Positions 1 through 7,640 of a stretch of 42,376 bases of DNA are shown here, piece after piece (position 1 is the stretch's first letter; each line of letters opens with the position of its first letter). The notes beneath the pieces were generated by a model. That model ran no database searches and was not told the origin of the DNA. It saw only the letters and a program-made list of their open reading frames with translations. Source of the DNA: an uncultured Eubacteriales bacterium (GTDB lineage: Bacteria > Bacillota_I > Bacilli_A > RF39 > UBA660); contig ONQM01000025.1 of assembly GCA_900319955.1 (NCBI GenBank), positions 1 through 42,376 on the forward strand. Reading direction: 5' to 3'. The translations under genes and the position numbers were made by a program.

Positions 1-44
1 AAACAAGGTATTGATATTAGAAATTATTCTTACTAACATGCAAA

Positions 45-72
45 ATGAGAATGCAATTTCTTACATTCTCAT
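45..72 (-). terminator. Intrinsic terminator downstream of the PrsA-like gene
   Basis: A perfect 9-bp inverted repeat (45-53 with 64-72) around a 10-nt loop. Read on the minus strand the stem is followed by TTTTG, so it would end the minus-strand foldase transcript about 75 nt past its stop codon. The rest of 1-145 shows no gene. Confidence 0.6.
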
Positions 73-145
73 CTATAAAATCAATTAAATTGTAGCAATT
101 CTAATTTTTATTCACCAACACTACTTGAAATTTAATCTTTTCTTT

Positions 146-1180
146 TTACTCTTCTGTATTACTATTTGATGAAGAGCTGTCTTCTAATCTTTTTATGTAA
201 GTTCTATATGCACTTTCAAGTTCAGAATCTTTGAATGTAACTTTATTTTTCTTACGATATCCATCTAATGCTTCATAGAATAGGCTATTGTTATTTTTAA
301 GTTTTTCATCTGCAAGAGTTTTTTTAATAGTTTTTTTAACACTCTTTAGTTTAGGCTTAGCTTTTTCTGCTTCTTTTAATATTATTTCATAGCCATATTC
401 TGTTTTTACTGGCTCTTTTGTATATTTACCATTTTCAAGTGCAGCAGCTGCTAGGACAAACTCTTCTTCATAGTTATCATCAGTATTGAAGTATCCAAGT
501 TCACCACCTGAGGATGCTGTACCTTCATCATCTGAGTATTTCTTAGCAAGTTTAGAAAAGTCTTCTCCTGCATCTAATTTAGCAATAATATCTTCAGCTT
601 TCTTTTTAGCTTCTTCTTCTTTTTTAGACTTTTCAGAATCACTATCTTTATCAGATGCATTTGATCTTATTAGAATGTGTTTAGCTTTAACATCACCAAT
701 AACTTTAGTATCATAATAATTATTTATTTCAGTATCTGTTACAACATTATCTGCAACATAATCTTTAACTGCTTGCTGTCTTTTATAGCTTAGACTTAAC
801 ATACTTCTAAATTCTTCTTCTGATGATACACCATAATATGATGATATGGCATTTAAGAATTCTTCGTCAGTAGAGTAGTTTGACTTTAATGATTTAATTT
901 GTGAATCAACATAATTTGTTTCAGCATCATCTGTCTTATATTTATTATCAAGAAGTAAATGATCAATTTTATCAATCATAACATTTGTTGCATATTTATC
1001 TTTTAAATCAGTATATAAGTCATCTGCAGTTATTTTATTTTTACCTACTCTAATTGCAACTTCTTTTCCATTCTTTAATTTTGATGTATGTGTGAAATTT
1101 AAAATTACACTTACAAGTAAGCATGCACATAAAATTCCTATAATTACATAAAATTTAGTATTTTTGTTTTCTTTCTTCAT
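146..1180 (-). CDS. prsA: PrsA/SurA-like peptidyl-prolyl isomerase, membrane-anchored foldase
   Basis: Extracytoplasmic foldase that helps exported proteins fold by cis-trans isomerisation of prolyl bonds. About 344 residues, starting at MKKENKNT; GGAGG lies 8 nt upstream, while the upstream in-frame TTG at 1186 sits too close to it. One hydrophobic segment (about residues 9-28) anchors the protein. It contains cysteines but no clear lipobox L-x-G-C, so it may be a signal-anchor protein and not a classical lipoprotein. A parvulin (PpiC) domain spans about 163-270, opening with KAKHILIRS and containing the family pattern FSKLAKKYSDD...GGELGYF. A Lys/Glu-rich stretch is inserted early in this domain. 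It is transcribed alone, with its own terminator. The family call is firm; the symbol follows function and not proven orthology. Confidence 0.85.
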   Translation of the reverse strand: MKKENKNTKFYVIIGILCACLLVSVILNFTHTSKLKNGKEVAIRVGKNKITADDLYTDLKDKYATNVMIDKIDHLLLDNKYKTDDAETNYVDSQIKSLKSNYSTDEEFLNAISSYYGVSSEEEFRSMLSLSYKRQQAVKDYVADNVVTDTEINNYYDTKVIGDVKAKHILIRSNASDKDSDSEKSKKEEEAKKKAEDIIAKLDAGEDFSKLAKKYSDDEGTASSGGELGYFNTDDNYEEEFVLAAAALENGKYTKEPVKTEYGYEIILKEAEKAKPKLKSVKKTIKKTLADEKLKNNNSLFYEALDGYRKKNKVTFKDSELESAYRTYIKRLEDSSSSNSNTEE

Positions 1181-1311
1181 TTTCAATTCCTCCGAACACT
1201 TATTATAATACTAAAAATACGTTGCTTTGTAAATATTTTATTAAAAACCATCACACTTTTTTAACTTTTACCATAAAATAATGTGAATACCAAAGAAGGA
1301 GGTAAAGAAAT

Positions 1312-1392
1312 ATGGGAAATTACGTATCAGGTTCTGCTATTGTTTTAGTTCTATTTATTTTACTTGTAATAATCTTAGGAGCTTATATTTAA
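1312..1392 (+). CDS. YjcZ-like micro-membrane-protein (26 aa)
   Basis: A 26-residue ORF behind a strong ribosome binding site (AAGGAGG, 1295-1301). It begins MGNYVSGSAIVLVLF and is one continuous hydrophobic helix ending GAYI. This layout (short Gly/Tyr/Ser head, then a hydrophobic run with L/I/V and a GA near the end) matches the tiny YjcZ-type proteins annotated in Bacilli as sporulation proteins, whose role is poorly known. The next ORF, 16 nt downstream, has the same design, so the two probably form one transcript. No sporulation genes are visible in the window, so the family name should not be read as function. Confidence 0.6.
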   Translation: MGNYVSGSAIVLVLFILLVIILGAYI

Positions 1393-1408
1393 GTTAAGGA
1401 GGGATAAT

Positions 1409-1528
1409 ATGGCTTGCAATGAAAATAAAGGTAGAGGTGGACTAGTAATTGTTGTTGTTCTTTATATATTACTTGCAATAATTACTATGGGAACTTCTAG
1501 AAATAATAATACCAATATAATTTATTAA
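1409..1528 (+). CDS. Second YjcZ-like micro-membrane-protein (39 aa)
   Basis: A 39-residue ORF with AAGGAGGG (1397-1404) close to the ATG. It has a short polar head (MACNENKGRGG), one transmembrane helix of about 17 residues and a polar Asn-rich tail. It follows the 26-aa ORF by 16 nt and ends just before a hairpin terminator, giving a compact two-gene operon. The head differs from that of its neighbour, so this is more than a simple duplication. The strong SD, correct spacing and terminator support real expression; function is unknown. Confidence 0.55.
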   Translation: MACNENKGRGGLVIVVVLYILLAIITMGTSRNNNTNIIY

Positions 1529-1532
1529 TATA

Positions 1533-1557
1533 AAAGAGCTTAACCATTAAGCTCTTT
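1533..1557. terminator. Bidirectional terminator between the micro-protein operon and the HIT gene
   Basis: A perfect 11-bp stem (1533-1543 with 1547-1557) with a 3-nt loop. The last codons and stop of the convergent HIT gene lie inside it. On the minus strand a TTTTA tail follows; the plus-strand tail is weaker. Confidence 0.7.
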
Positions 1558-1935
1558 AAATGTATCTTCTATATCTTTTATTTCATCTTTATTATATTCT
1601 GATTTAAATCCATCATTATTATATCTTGGAATTAAATGTATATGAAGATGCTTTACTTCTTGTCCATATCCATTATTTTGTATTATTGTAAGTCCATCTA
1701 TTTTTAATTTTTCTTTTAAAATGGGTGTTATCTTATTTTTTATTATGTCCATCATATGATTAAATGTTTCATTATCTACTTCAAATATATCTTTTACATG
1801 TTTTTTAGGTACTACAAGTAAGTGTCCATTTGCAACAGGATTTATATCCATGTAACACAAAACTTTATCGTCCTCATAAATTTTTTTTGAAGGAATTTCT
1901 CCTTTAATTATTTTACAAAATGTACAACTGTCCAT
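1540..1935 (-). CDS. HIT family nucleotide hydrolase
   Basis: Histidine-triad hydrolase of the Hint type, which cleaves nucleoside phosphoramidates or related bonds. 131 residues, the usual length. The catalytic triad is visible as HLHIHLIP with H96, H98 and H100. The N-terminal CTFC (C4, C7) with H46 fits the zinc site seen in many Gram-positive HIT proteins, and the early motif IPSKKIYEDD is typical. The start has a good SD (AAGGAG) at normal spacing. It lies just downstream of the minus-strand gene at 1947-2654, so the two may be co-transcribed. Confidence 0.9.
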   Translation of the reverse strand: MDSCTFCKIIKGEIPSKKIYEDDKVLCYMDINPVANGHLLVVPKKHVKDIFEVDNETFNHMMDIIKNKITPILKEKLKIDGLTIIQNNGYGQEVKHLHIHLIPRYNNDGFKSEYNKDEIKDIEDTFKELNG

Positions 1936-1946
1936 AATATCACTCC

Positions 1947-2654
1947 TTAATTTAAATATTTTATTTTTACATTAAACTTTTCCAAAGTACTTTTATCATT
2001 ATTATTAATAGCATTAACTAATATCTCAGTACTTATATTCATTATATCACTAGGTATGTTTATATTTATACTTTTATTTATATTTTTTTTATTTTCTAGT
2101 GTTAAATTATATTCTTTTGGATTTAGTTTTATACTTGATGCATAATTCTTTACTTCATTTAGCTTAGTACTTAAATCATTATATTCATCATTAAAATATA
2201 AAGTATAAATAGGCAAGTCATAATTTCCTTTAATAAGACTTTCTTTTACATTTTTAGTACAATTGTTTAATTTTACTTCATATTTTACTTTGTATTTATT
2301 ATTTTTTATTTTTTTATTTTGATATTTAGACATATAATTATTTAAGGTTCTTCCTTCTAAATAATCTTTTTTATATGTATTTGTTATTTTTTTATTTTCA
2401 TAATATATATAAAAGTATAAATGATTATTATCTTTATTTGATACTTTTAGTGTATATTTTCCAACTTGGTATTTAATCTTTGATGTATTAAAACTTTCTT
2501 TATAATTAGTTTTTAAATATTCTTTTAATTTTTCTTCTACTTTAGGCTTTTTATAGTCTCCAGCTTTTTCATTTATAATGATTAAGCCAAACGATAGTAT
2601 CACAACTAAATAAAGAATTCCCATACCAAGCGTTAATTTATTTTTGCTATCCAT
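1947..2654 (-). CDS. Single-pass membrane protein of unknown function
   Basis: 235 residues. The N-terminus is a signal-anchor (about residues 8-27, LTLGMGILYLVVILSFGLI) followed by a Lys/Asn/Tyr-rich extracytoplasmic region of about 200 residues with no recognisable catalytic motif. The C-terminal part is predicted to be mixed alpha/beta. The gene is 11 nt upstream of the HIT gene, so they probably share a transcript. The SD is modest (GGTGG). I do not recognise the family. Confidence 0.6.
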   Translation of the reverse strand: MDSKNKLTLGMGILYLVVILSFGLIIINEKAGDYKKPKVEEKLKEYLKTNYKESFNTSKIKYQVGKYTLKVSNKDNNHLYFYIYYENKKITNTYKKDYLEGRTLNNYMSKYQNKKIKNNKYKVKYEVKLNNCTKNVKESLIKGNYDLPIYTLYFNDEYNDLSTKLNEVKNYASSIKLNPKEYNLTLENKKNINKSININIPSDIMNISTEILVNAINNNDKSTLEKFNVKIKYLN

Positions 2655-2782
2655 ATAACCACCAATTATATTTTATCATGATAATTAATTTTTTAAAATA
2701 TATCAAATTATTGTTTACTTGATTTAAAAAATATGATAAGATTTAATGTAGAAGAATAAGAATAAGAAGAGGAGGCCTTTTT

Positions 2783-4336
2783 ATGAACAATGGGTTAAAT
2801 ATTATTAAGGCTAGGGTTGAGCAGGATAAATATGCTGCAGTTGAGTTAAAAATAATTAAAGCTGATGGTAAAAAGATTGATAGAGATCTTTATGTTGAAA
2901 AAGAGATTAATGGTGGAGAGTTTTATGTTGTTAGTGATAATGTTTTAGTTGCTCTTCATAGAACATTAAGAAGTGGAGATATTCCTAATTTAGAAGTTAT
3001 TTCTAATAAAGGGGATGTTTTAATTGAACCATCATTTTCTAAAATAGATTCTTTTGAGGATAATTTATTTGTTTGTACTAAAAGTGTATCTTCAATGATT
3101 AGCGTTGAAAATAATCAAAACTCTAAAAAAGATGCTTTAAAGGTACAAGAAATTGCTAATACAAGTACTGCTATTAAAGAACAGATGAGTGAAGTAATGT
3201 CTAAGAACAACCCTAATAATGATACTTTTAAGTTTATATTTGATGATGCCTATAATGAAGCTAGAGTATATCATATCGTTAAAGATGGTGATGGCTATAG
3301 AGTAGATATTGTTGCTGATAATGCATCATTTGTTGCTTATGATGGAATTAATTTATATAGTCATAGTAATATTGTTACAGATAATACTAGAGTAGAAATA
3401 ATAGGTACTCCAACTATTACAGGTGATTCTAATTTAACACCTATTGTTGAAGAAAATTTATATTCAAAGTTTGCTCCAAAACGTTTAGATGATAAGAAAG
3501 ATGATACTAAAGATTTATATGTTAAGTTTGCTCCTAAAAAATTAGATGAAGTTAAAAATGATGATATATCAGATGATGGAACAGGAGAGGGCGGAGAAAG
3601 TAATTATAAGTCTAAGAGCTTATTTAAGAAGTTTGCTCCTAAGAGAATGGATGCAAAAAAAGAAGATAAAGATGAAGATTTGTATGAAAAATATGCACCT
3701 AAGAGAAAAAATTCTAAAAAGGTTGAAGCTAAACCAATTCCAGTTGCTCCTGCAGATGTATTTACAGAAGATGTTATAGAACCTAAAGATGAGAAGAGTG
3801 AACTTGCTGATTCTACTTTTGATACTTTCTTTGATTTAATTGAAGAAGATAAAAATGAAGATAAGAAAGATAGTAAGAAAAAAGAAAAGAAGGAAAGCAA
3901 GAAAGAAAAGGCAGATGTTAAAGAAAGCAATTTTGATGATGATATAATAGATGATGAAGAGTCTTTTGACAAACTTTCTGATATGATTAATAAACTTATT
4001 GAAAAAGATAGAAATTCTTCTGATATGATTGCAGGGTTAAATGATCAAATAGATAATTTAAATGATAAACTTGATAAAATGAGCAGAGAACTTGAGTCTA
4101 AGACTAAGAAGAATAATGATTTAATAAATGATAATCGTAAGTTAAGTGATGAAAACAGAACACTAAAGAGTAGAATATCTTCACTTGAAGAAGATAATAG
4201 TAAATATTTAGAAGAAAATAAGAAGTTAAGAAGGGAAGCTAAAGATAGTAGAAATAGAATTAATGCTGTTATATCAACTATTGGTGAAGTACTTGATTCT
4301 TATGATGAAAAAGTTTTGGTTAAGAAGGCATCTTAA
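2783..4336 (+). CDS. Large protein with four KFAPKR repeats and a C-terminal coiled coil
   Basis: 517 residues behind a strong SD (GAGGAGG). There is no signal peptide or membrane helix, so it is probably cytoplasmic. Residues 1-215 form a beta-rich, globular-looking region. A low-complexity acidic/basic stretch then carries four spaced copies of the motif L-[YF]-x-K-[FY]-A-P-K-[RK], starting near residues 226, 245, 280 and 300 and separated by Asp/Lys-rich linkers. Residues about 350-395 are strongly Lys/Glu/Asp-rich, and about 400-500 form a long heptad-like coiled coil. Repeated short linear motifs in a disordered linker suggest multivalent binding to a partner, followed by dimerisation; that is inference. 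The gene is monocistronic and has its own terminator. I do not know the family. Confidence 0.75.
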   Translation: MNNGLNIIKARVEQDKYAAVELKIIKADGKKIDRDLYVEKEINGGEFYVVSDNVLVALHRTLRSGDIPNLEVISNKGDVLIEPSFSKIDSFEDNLFVCTKSVSSMISVENNQNSKKDALKVQEIANTSTAIKEQMSEVMSKNNPNNDTFKFIFDDAYNEARVYHIVKDGDGYRVDIVADNASFVAYDGINLYSHSNIVTDNTRVEIIGTPTITGDSNLTPIVEENLYSKFAPKRLDDKKDDTKDLYVKFAPKKLDEVKNDDISDDGTGEGGESNYKSKSLFKKFAPKRMDAKKEDKDEDLYEKYAPKRKNSKKVEAKPIPVAPADVFTEDVIEPKDEKSELADSTFDTFFDLIEEDKNEDKKDSKKKEKKESKKEKADVKESNFDDDIIDDEESFDKLSDMINKLIEKDRNSSDMIAGLNDQIDNLNDKLDKMSRELESKTKKNNDLINDNRKLSDENRTLKSRISSLEEDNSKYLEENKKLRREAKDSRNRINAVISTIGEVLDSYDEKVLVKKAS

Positions 4337-4344
4337 CCTTTTTT
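4318..4344 (+). terminator. Intrinsic terminator overlapping the stop codon of the KFAPKR-repeat gene
   Basis: A perfect 8-bp stem (GGTTAAGA 4318-4325 with TCTTAACC 4331-4338), a 5-nt loop and six T residues. The stop codon lies in the descending arm. Confidence 0.8.
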
Positions 4345-4384
4345 CTATGGATTATAAATTTCATGTTTATAAAAATGATAGAAG

Positions 4385-4606
4385 ATGCTTCCACAAAAAC
4401 TTTTAGAAAAAAGATATTAGATAGTTCCATGAGAGAAGTATTAAGGCAGATTAAATATAAATAGTGAAACTAAAAACTTAAATGTAATAAAATGTGAATG
4501 AAGTAAATGCCATAGTATTAATGATAGAGATATAAATGCAAGTGTAAATATATTAATGGAAGGAATAGAAAGATATTATAAAGAACATTTAGAATTAGTA
4601 AAATAA
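4385..4606 (+). pseudogene. Remnant of an IS200/IS605-type tnpB
   Basis: Conceptual translation around internal stops and frame changes gives ILDSSMREVLRQIKYK near 4410-4464, then KCE-stop-SKCH, and then NDRDINASVNILMEG ending in a stop at 4604-4606. The last part is the hallmark C-terminus of TnpB (zinc ribbon C-x2-C, then RDxNAxxNI). Only the C-terminal region is left and it cannot be made as one protein. An imperfect inverted repeat (about 4608-4640) follows and may be the old element end or a terminator. The remaining bases to 4766 hold a terminator-like hairpin near 4687-4713 and the TATAAT at about 4737 that probably drives the next gene. Confidence 0.7.
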
Positions 4607-4766
4607 AATTCTATTAAAACTAATGTTTTATTAATAGAATTATTAATGATATGCACTTGATAATTATGTTAAATAAATTAATGTGTAAATAAGATGAAAA
4701 AAGTCTTATTTTACTTTTACCTTTTTCTTTATTATTATATAATATTCTTAGGAAGAAGATGATGTT

Positions 4767-6122
4767 ATGGCTCTTGATGTACATAAATGTCCTAAGTGTA
4801 GTTCCATTAATATTTCTTATGATAGTTTATCTCATAAGTATAAGTGTAATAATTGTGGAAATGTTTTTTCCTTTGAAGAGAAGAGTGAAAATAATTTATT
4901 TAATAGTTTAGAAACATTTCAGAATAATAGTGTAAATATTACTAGTAATTCACTTGTTTCATATAAATGTCCTAACTGTTTAACTTCATTTATTACTCAT
5001 TCATCAACAATAAAAAAAGTGTGTCCTTGGTGTAACTATGAAGTTAGTGATAAAGATATTATTAATTCTTTAAATACTGAGGATTTTATACTTCCTTTTT
5101 CTGTTAGTAAGGAAGATGCAGAAACTGAAATGAAAAAATTTGTTGATAGTAGAAGTTTATTTGCAAATCCAAAGTTTAAATCTAATTTTAGTGTAGAAAA
5201 TATAAAATGTGTTTATTTTCCTTATTTAGTTGCAAATTATAATGCTAATGCTAATTTTAAAGGATTTGGTGAGAAAAATGTTAAAAGTTATAGCATGAAG
5301 TTTGATAATGGTAAAACACATGAGACTAAGGAAGTATATGATGCTGATTTGTTTTCAATAGATAGGTCTTTTGATATATCAATTAATGGACTTTTATCTT
5401 CTATTTCAAATATAGATAGTAATGATACTTTTAATGATATTATTCCTTTTGATATAGAGAATGTTAATTCTTTTAATCCTAATTTTTTAATTAATTATAG
5501 TGCTTTTCCTAGTAATATTAATATAGATAGTTCTAAAGAAAAACTTAAAGTTAATGCTAGGTCTATTACAAGACACAATTTTAATGATACTATAACTGGA
5601 TATGATAGAGGGGTTAGACTTGAAAATATGTCCTTTAATATAATAAGTGCTGATTATAAGAAAGTATATTTACCTGTTTATTTCTATAGTTATTCTGATG
5701 CTAAAGATGGAAAGGGTAATACTTATTATGTTATATTAAATGGTAGAAATAAAAGTGTTAGTGGAAATGTTCCATTTTATATTCCTAGGGTTATTTTATT
5801 TACTGCAATTCTTTTAGTTTTAAGTTTATTACTTGGAAAATTTTCTTCCTCATTTTTATCAGGACTTGTTTTAATAGGAGGTTTTTCCTTTATTATTTAT
5901 CTCCTTTATAAATATAAAGGTGGAAATAAATCTAATAATTATTTAAATACTAGTCATACTATCTCTAATGCTAAATCAAATGATGTCTTAGTAAAAAGAG
6001 AAGAGGCTTTAGAAAATGATAAGATTGAAGGAGAAAATTTAAATAACTTTGATGATTACTCTATAAGTAAAGATAAGTTAAGTAGTAGTATCTCTAATAT
6101 TTTTGATAAATTTAGGAAATAA
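4767..6122 (+). CDS. Double zinc-ribbon protein with two C-terminal membrane helices
   Basis: 451 residues. Two Cys4 zinc ribbons occupy the N-terminus: CPKC...CNNC (about residues 8-32, TFIIB-like) and CPNC...CPWC (about 68-92). A long Asn/Ser-rich region with no known motif follows (about 95-340), then two adjacent hydrophobic segments (about 338-380) and a cytoplasmic Lys/Asp-rich tail. The ribbons and the tail should therefore be on the same side, with the protein anchored near its C-terminus. It heads a group of three co-directional genes for membrane proteins. It resembles widespread 'zinc ribbon domain, hypothetical membrane' proteins of Bacillota; function is unknown. Confidence 0.75.
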   Translation: MALDVHKCPKCSSINISYDSLSHKYKCNNCGNVFSFEEKSENNLFNSLETFQNNSVNITSNSLVSYKCPNCLTSFITHSSTIKKVCPWCNYEVSDKDIINSLNTEDFILPFSVSKEDAETEMKKFVDSRSLFANPKFKSNFSVENIKCVYFPYLVANYNANANFKGFGEKNVKSYSMKFDNGKTHETKEVYDADLFSIDRSFDISINGLLSSISNIDSNDTFNDIIPFDIENVNSFNPNFLINYSAFPSNINIDSSKEKLKVNARSITRHNFNDTITGYDRGVRLENMSFNIISADYKKVYLPVYFYSYSDAKDGKGNTYYVILNGRNKSVSGNVPFYIPRVILFTAILLVLSLLLGKFSSSFLSGLVLIGGFSFIIYLLYKYKGGNKSNNYLNTSHTISNAKSNDVLVKREEALENDKIEGENLNNFDDYSISKDKLSSSISNIFDKFRK

Positions 6123-6157
6123 ATGTATAATAATAAATAAATTAAGAGGTGATTTTG

Positions 6158-6808
6158 ATGGAAAAAATAAAAAAAGAAAAGATGTGGTATGATAATGCAG
6201 ATTTTCTTACTAATCTTATAATTGGTTTGATTATTGTAACTATTATATTAAGTCAGTCTTTTGCTGTTAATAATAATATTGGTGCTATAAATACATTTAG
6301 AAGTTTATTTAATCATAATAGTTCTTATATACTTGCTCTTATATATTTTGTTTTAATTAAAAGTAAATATTTTCAAAAGTATTTTAATATTACTAATTTA
6401 CTTTATATTTTCTTTTATTTTTTAAATGTTTTTGCAGCTTTTTTAACTATATTTCAGTCATTTAGTGTTGCAAGTTTATGTAGTTTATTTTTAAATATTA
6501 TATTGCTTATTTATATGATTTATACTTTTTTATATGATACGCGTATATGGAAAGATTTTAAGCTTGGTAATTTACCTTTTGATGAAATTAAGAATGAATG
6601 GTATTATTATGCTATTAATTTCTTTGCTATAGTTGCTTTATTTGCAAATTTGATTGGTGCAAATATAAGTAATTCTAATTTTGATGGTGTTGTTTTATCT
6701 GTATTTGATGCAATATATAAATGTTTATTTGCTAGATACGTATTTTTATATAAAAGGTATGAGCTAGAGAAAAATAATGGTAAGGAGGATTTAAAGAATG
6801 AAAGATGA
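6158..6808 (+). CDS. Polytopic membrane protein, about five helices
   Basis: About 216 residues from the ATG at 6158. I prefer this to the GTG at 6149 because AGAGGTGA (6145-6152) is the likely SD and would overlap the GTG. Hydrophobic segments lie near residues 13-37, 60-76, 85-108, 112-135 and 152-175. Conserved-looking polar residues are few and no transporter or enzyme motif is visible. It sits 35 nt after the zinc-ribbon gene and overlaps the next gene by 11 nt, which suggests translation coupling. Function unknown. Confidence 0.7.
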   Translation: MEKIKKEKMWYDNADFLTNLIIGLIIVTIILSQSFAVNNNIGAINTFRSLFNHNSSYILALIYFVLIKSKYFQKYFNITNLLYIFFYFLNVFAAFLTIFQSFSVASLCSLFLNIILLIYMIYTFLYDTRIWKDFKLGNLPFDEIKNEWYYYAINFFAIVALFANLIGANISNSNFDGVVLSVFDAIYKCLFARYVFLYKRYELEKNNGKEDLKNER

Positions 6809-7136
6809 TTTATTTGAACAAATAGATAGGAATAAAGAAGATTTTCCTACAATAAAAAAGAAGATTAATTATATTAAGAATTATAATTATAATTTTTATG
6901 AAAAGGTAGCTATATTTACGATGTTTATAGGTTTTTGTACTGGTATAGTGCTTGGTAATGTTTTTCCTTCTTGTCAGTCAGGTTTTCTCTATTCAAAAAG
7001 GTGTACTGATACTGAATATAATGTTACTTTAACTGTTATTTTTTGGTTTGTATCTTTTTTATTTTCAATGATGATATTTTTTATGGGACATGTAATAGAT
7101 ATTCTTTCAAAAATAGAAAAAAATACAAAAAAATAA
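6798..7136 (+). CDS. Small membrane protein with two helices
   Basis: 112 residues, starting inside the end of the previous gene behind AAGGAGG (6782-6788). A charged N-terminal segment of about 35 residues is followed by two transmembrane helices (about 39-60 and 78-102). The loop between them contains two cysteines (CQSGFLYSKRC) that could form a disulfide if outside. Overlap and direction suggest it is made with, and perhaps binds, the five-helix protein. No family is recognised. Confidence 0.65.
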   Translation: MKDDLFEQIDRNKEDFPTIKKKINYIKNYNYNFYEKVAIFTMFIGFCTGIVLGNVFPSCQSGFLYSKRCTDTEYNVTLTVIFWFVSFLFSMMIFFMGHVIDILSKIEKNTKK

Positions 7137-7192
7137 TGTAAAATGTATGTTTTTTGTTGAAATTTAAAGTTATATGTGGTAATTTATATATG

Positions 7193-7209
7193 TAAGCATA
7201 GTATGCTTA
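7193..7209. promoter_or_regulatory. 17-bp palindrome upstream of HU
   Basis: TAAGCATA-G-TATGCTTA, a perfect 8-bp dyad with a single central base, located 12 nt before the HU SD. It is short-looped for an RNA hairpin and has the geometry of a dimeric repressor operator. A TTGAAA at 7157-7162 could be the -35 of the HU promoter. Confidence 0.4.
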
Positions 7210-7238
7210 ACAAAATTTATGGGAGGTATTTTTATACT

Positions 7239-7514
7239 ATGAAAAAAATTGAATTAGTTGAAAAAGTAGCTGAAGAGGCTGGACTTACTAAGGCTGATGC
7301 TACACGTGCAATTGATGCTACATTTAAAGCAATCACTGATGCACTTGCAGAAGGAGACAGAATTCCTTTAGTTGGTTTTGGTACATTCGCTGTATCTAAG
7401 AGAGCTGCTAGAGAAGGTAGAAATCCTAGAACTGGTGAAACAGTTAAGATTGCTGCTAGAAATGCTGTTACATTCAAGGCTGGTTCTGCATTAAAAGAAG
7501 CAGTTAATAAATAA
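7239..7514 (+). CDS. hup: DNA-binding protein HU
   Basis: Nucleoid-associated protein that bends DNA without sequence specificity. 91 residues from the ATG at 7239, placed behind GGGAGG (7221-7226); a longer upstream reading frame has no SD and no homology. The family signature is intact: IELVEKVAEEAGLTKADA at the N-terminus, the GFGTFAVSKRAAREGRNP core and the DNA-binding arm around RTGETVKI. GC content and codon choice are richer than in neighbouring genes, as usual for a highly expressed protein. An insertion sequence begins 13 nt after the stop, so any native HU terminator has been displaced. Confidence 0.95.
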   Translation: MKKIELVEKVAEEAGLTKADATRAIDATFKAITDALAEGDRIPLVGFGTFAVSKRAAREGRNPRTGETVKIAARNAVTFKAGSALKEAVNK

Positions 7515-7535
7515 AAAGACTTTTAGTGTGACTTT

Positions 7536-7586
7536 TCAGTAAAAATGTTACATGAAAATAAAATGAATTATCAGTAAAAATGTTAC
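7536..7586 (+). repeat. Left-end double transposase site, copy 1
   Basis: TCAGTAAAAATGTTAC occurs at 7536-7551 and again at 7571-7586, exactly 35 bp apart. The same pair occurs inverted at the right end with the same 35-bp spacing. Confidence 0.8.
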
Positions 7587-7589
7587 GTG

Positions 7590-7616
7590 GGAAATCGAAG
7601 TAAGATTTCCTTTTTC
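7590..7616 (+). terminator. Terminator inside the IS left end
   Basis: GGAAATC (7590-7596), a 7-nt loop, GATTTCC (7604-7610), then TTTTTCTTT. It lies between the left end and the transposase ATG, so it would stop read-through from HU and keep the transposase silent, a common IS strategy. It also serves as the terminator HU now lacks. Confidence 0.7.
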
Positions 7617-7640
7617 TTTGCAAATAAAGGAAAATTAAAA

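Noticed and set aside
486-716. Ser-rich plus-strand frame inside the PrsA-like gene
   Set aside because: Antisense shadow of Asp/Glu/Lys codons of the foldase.
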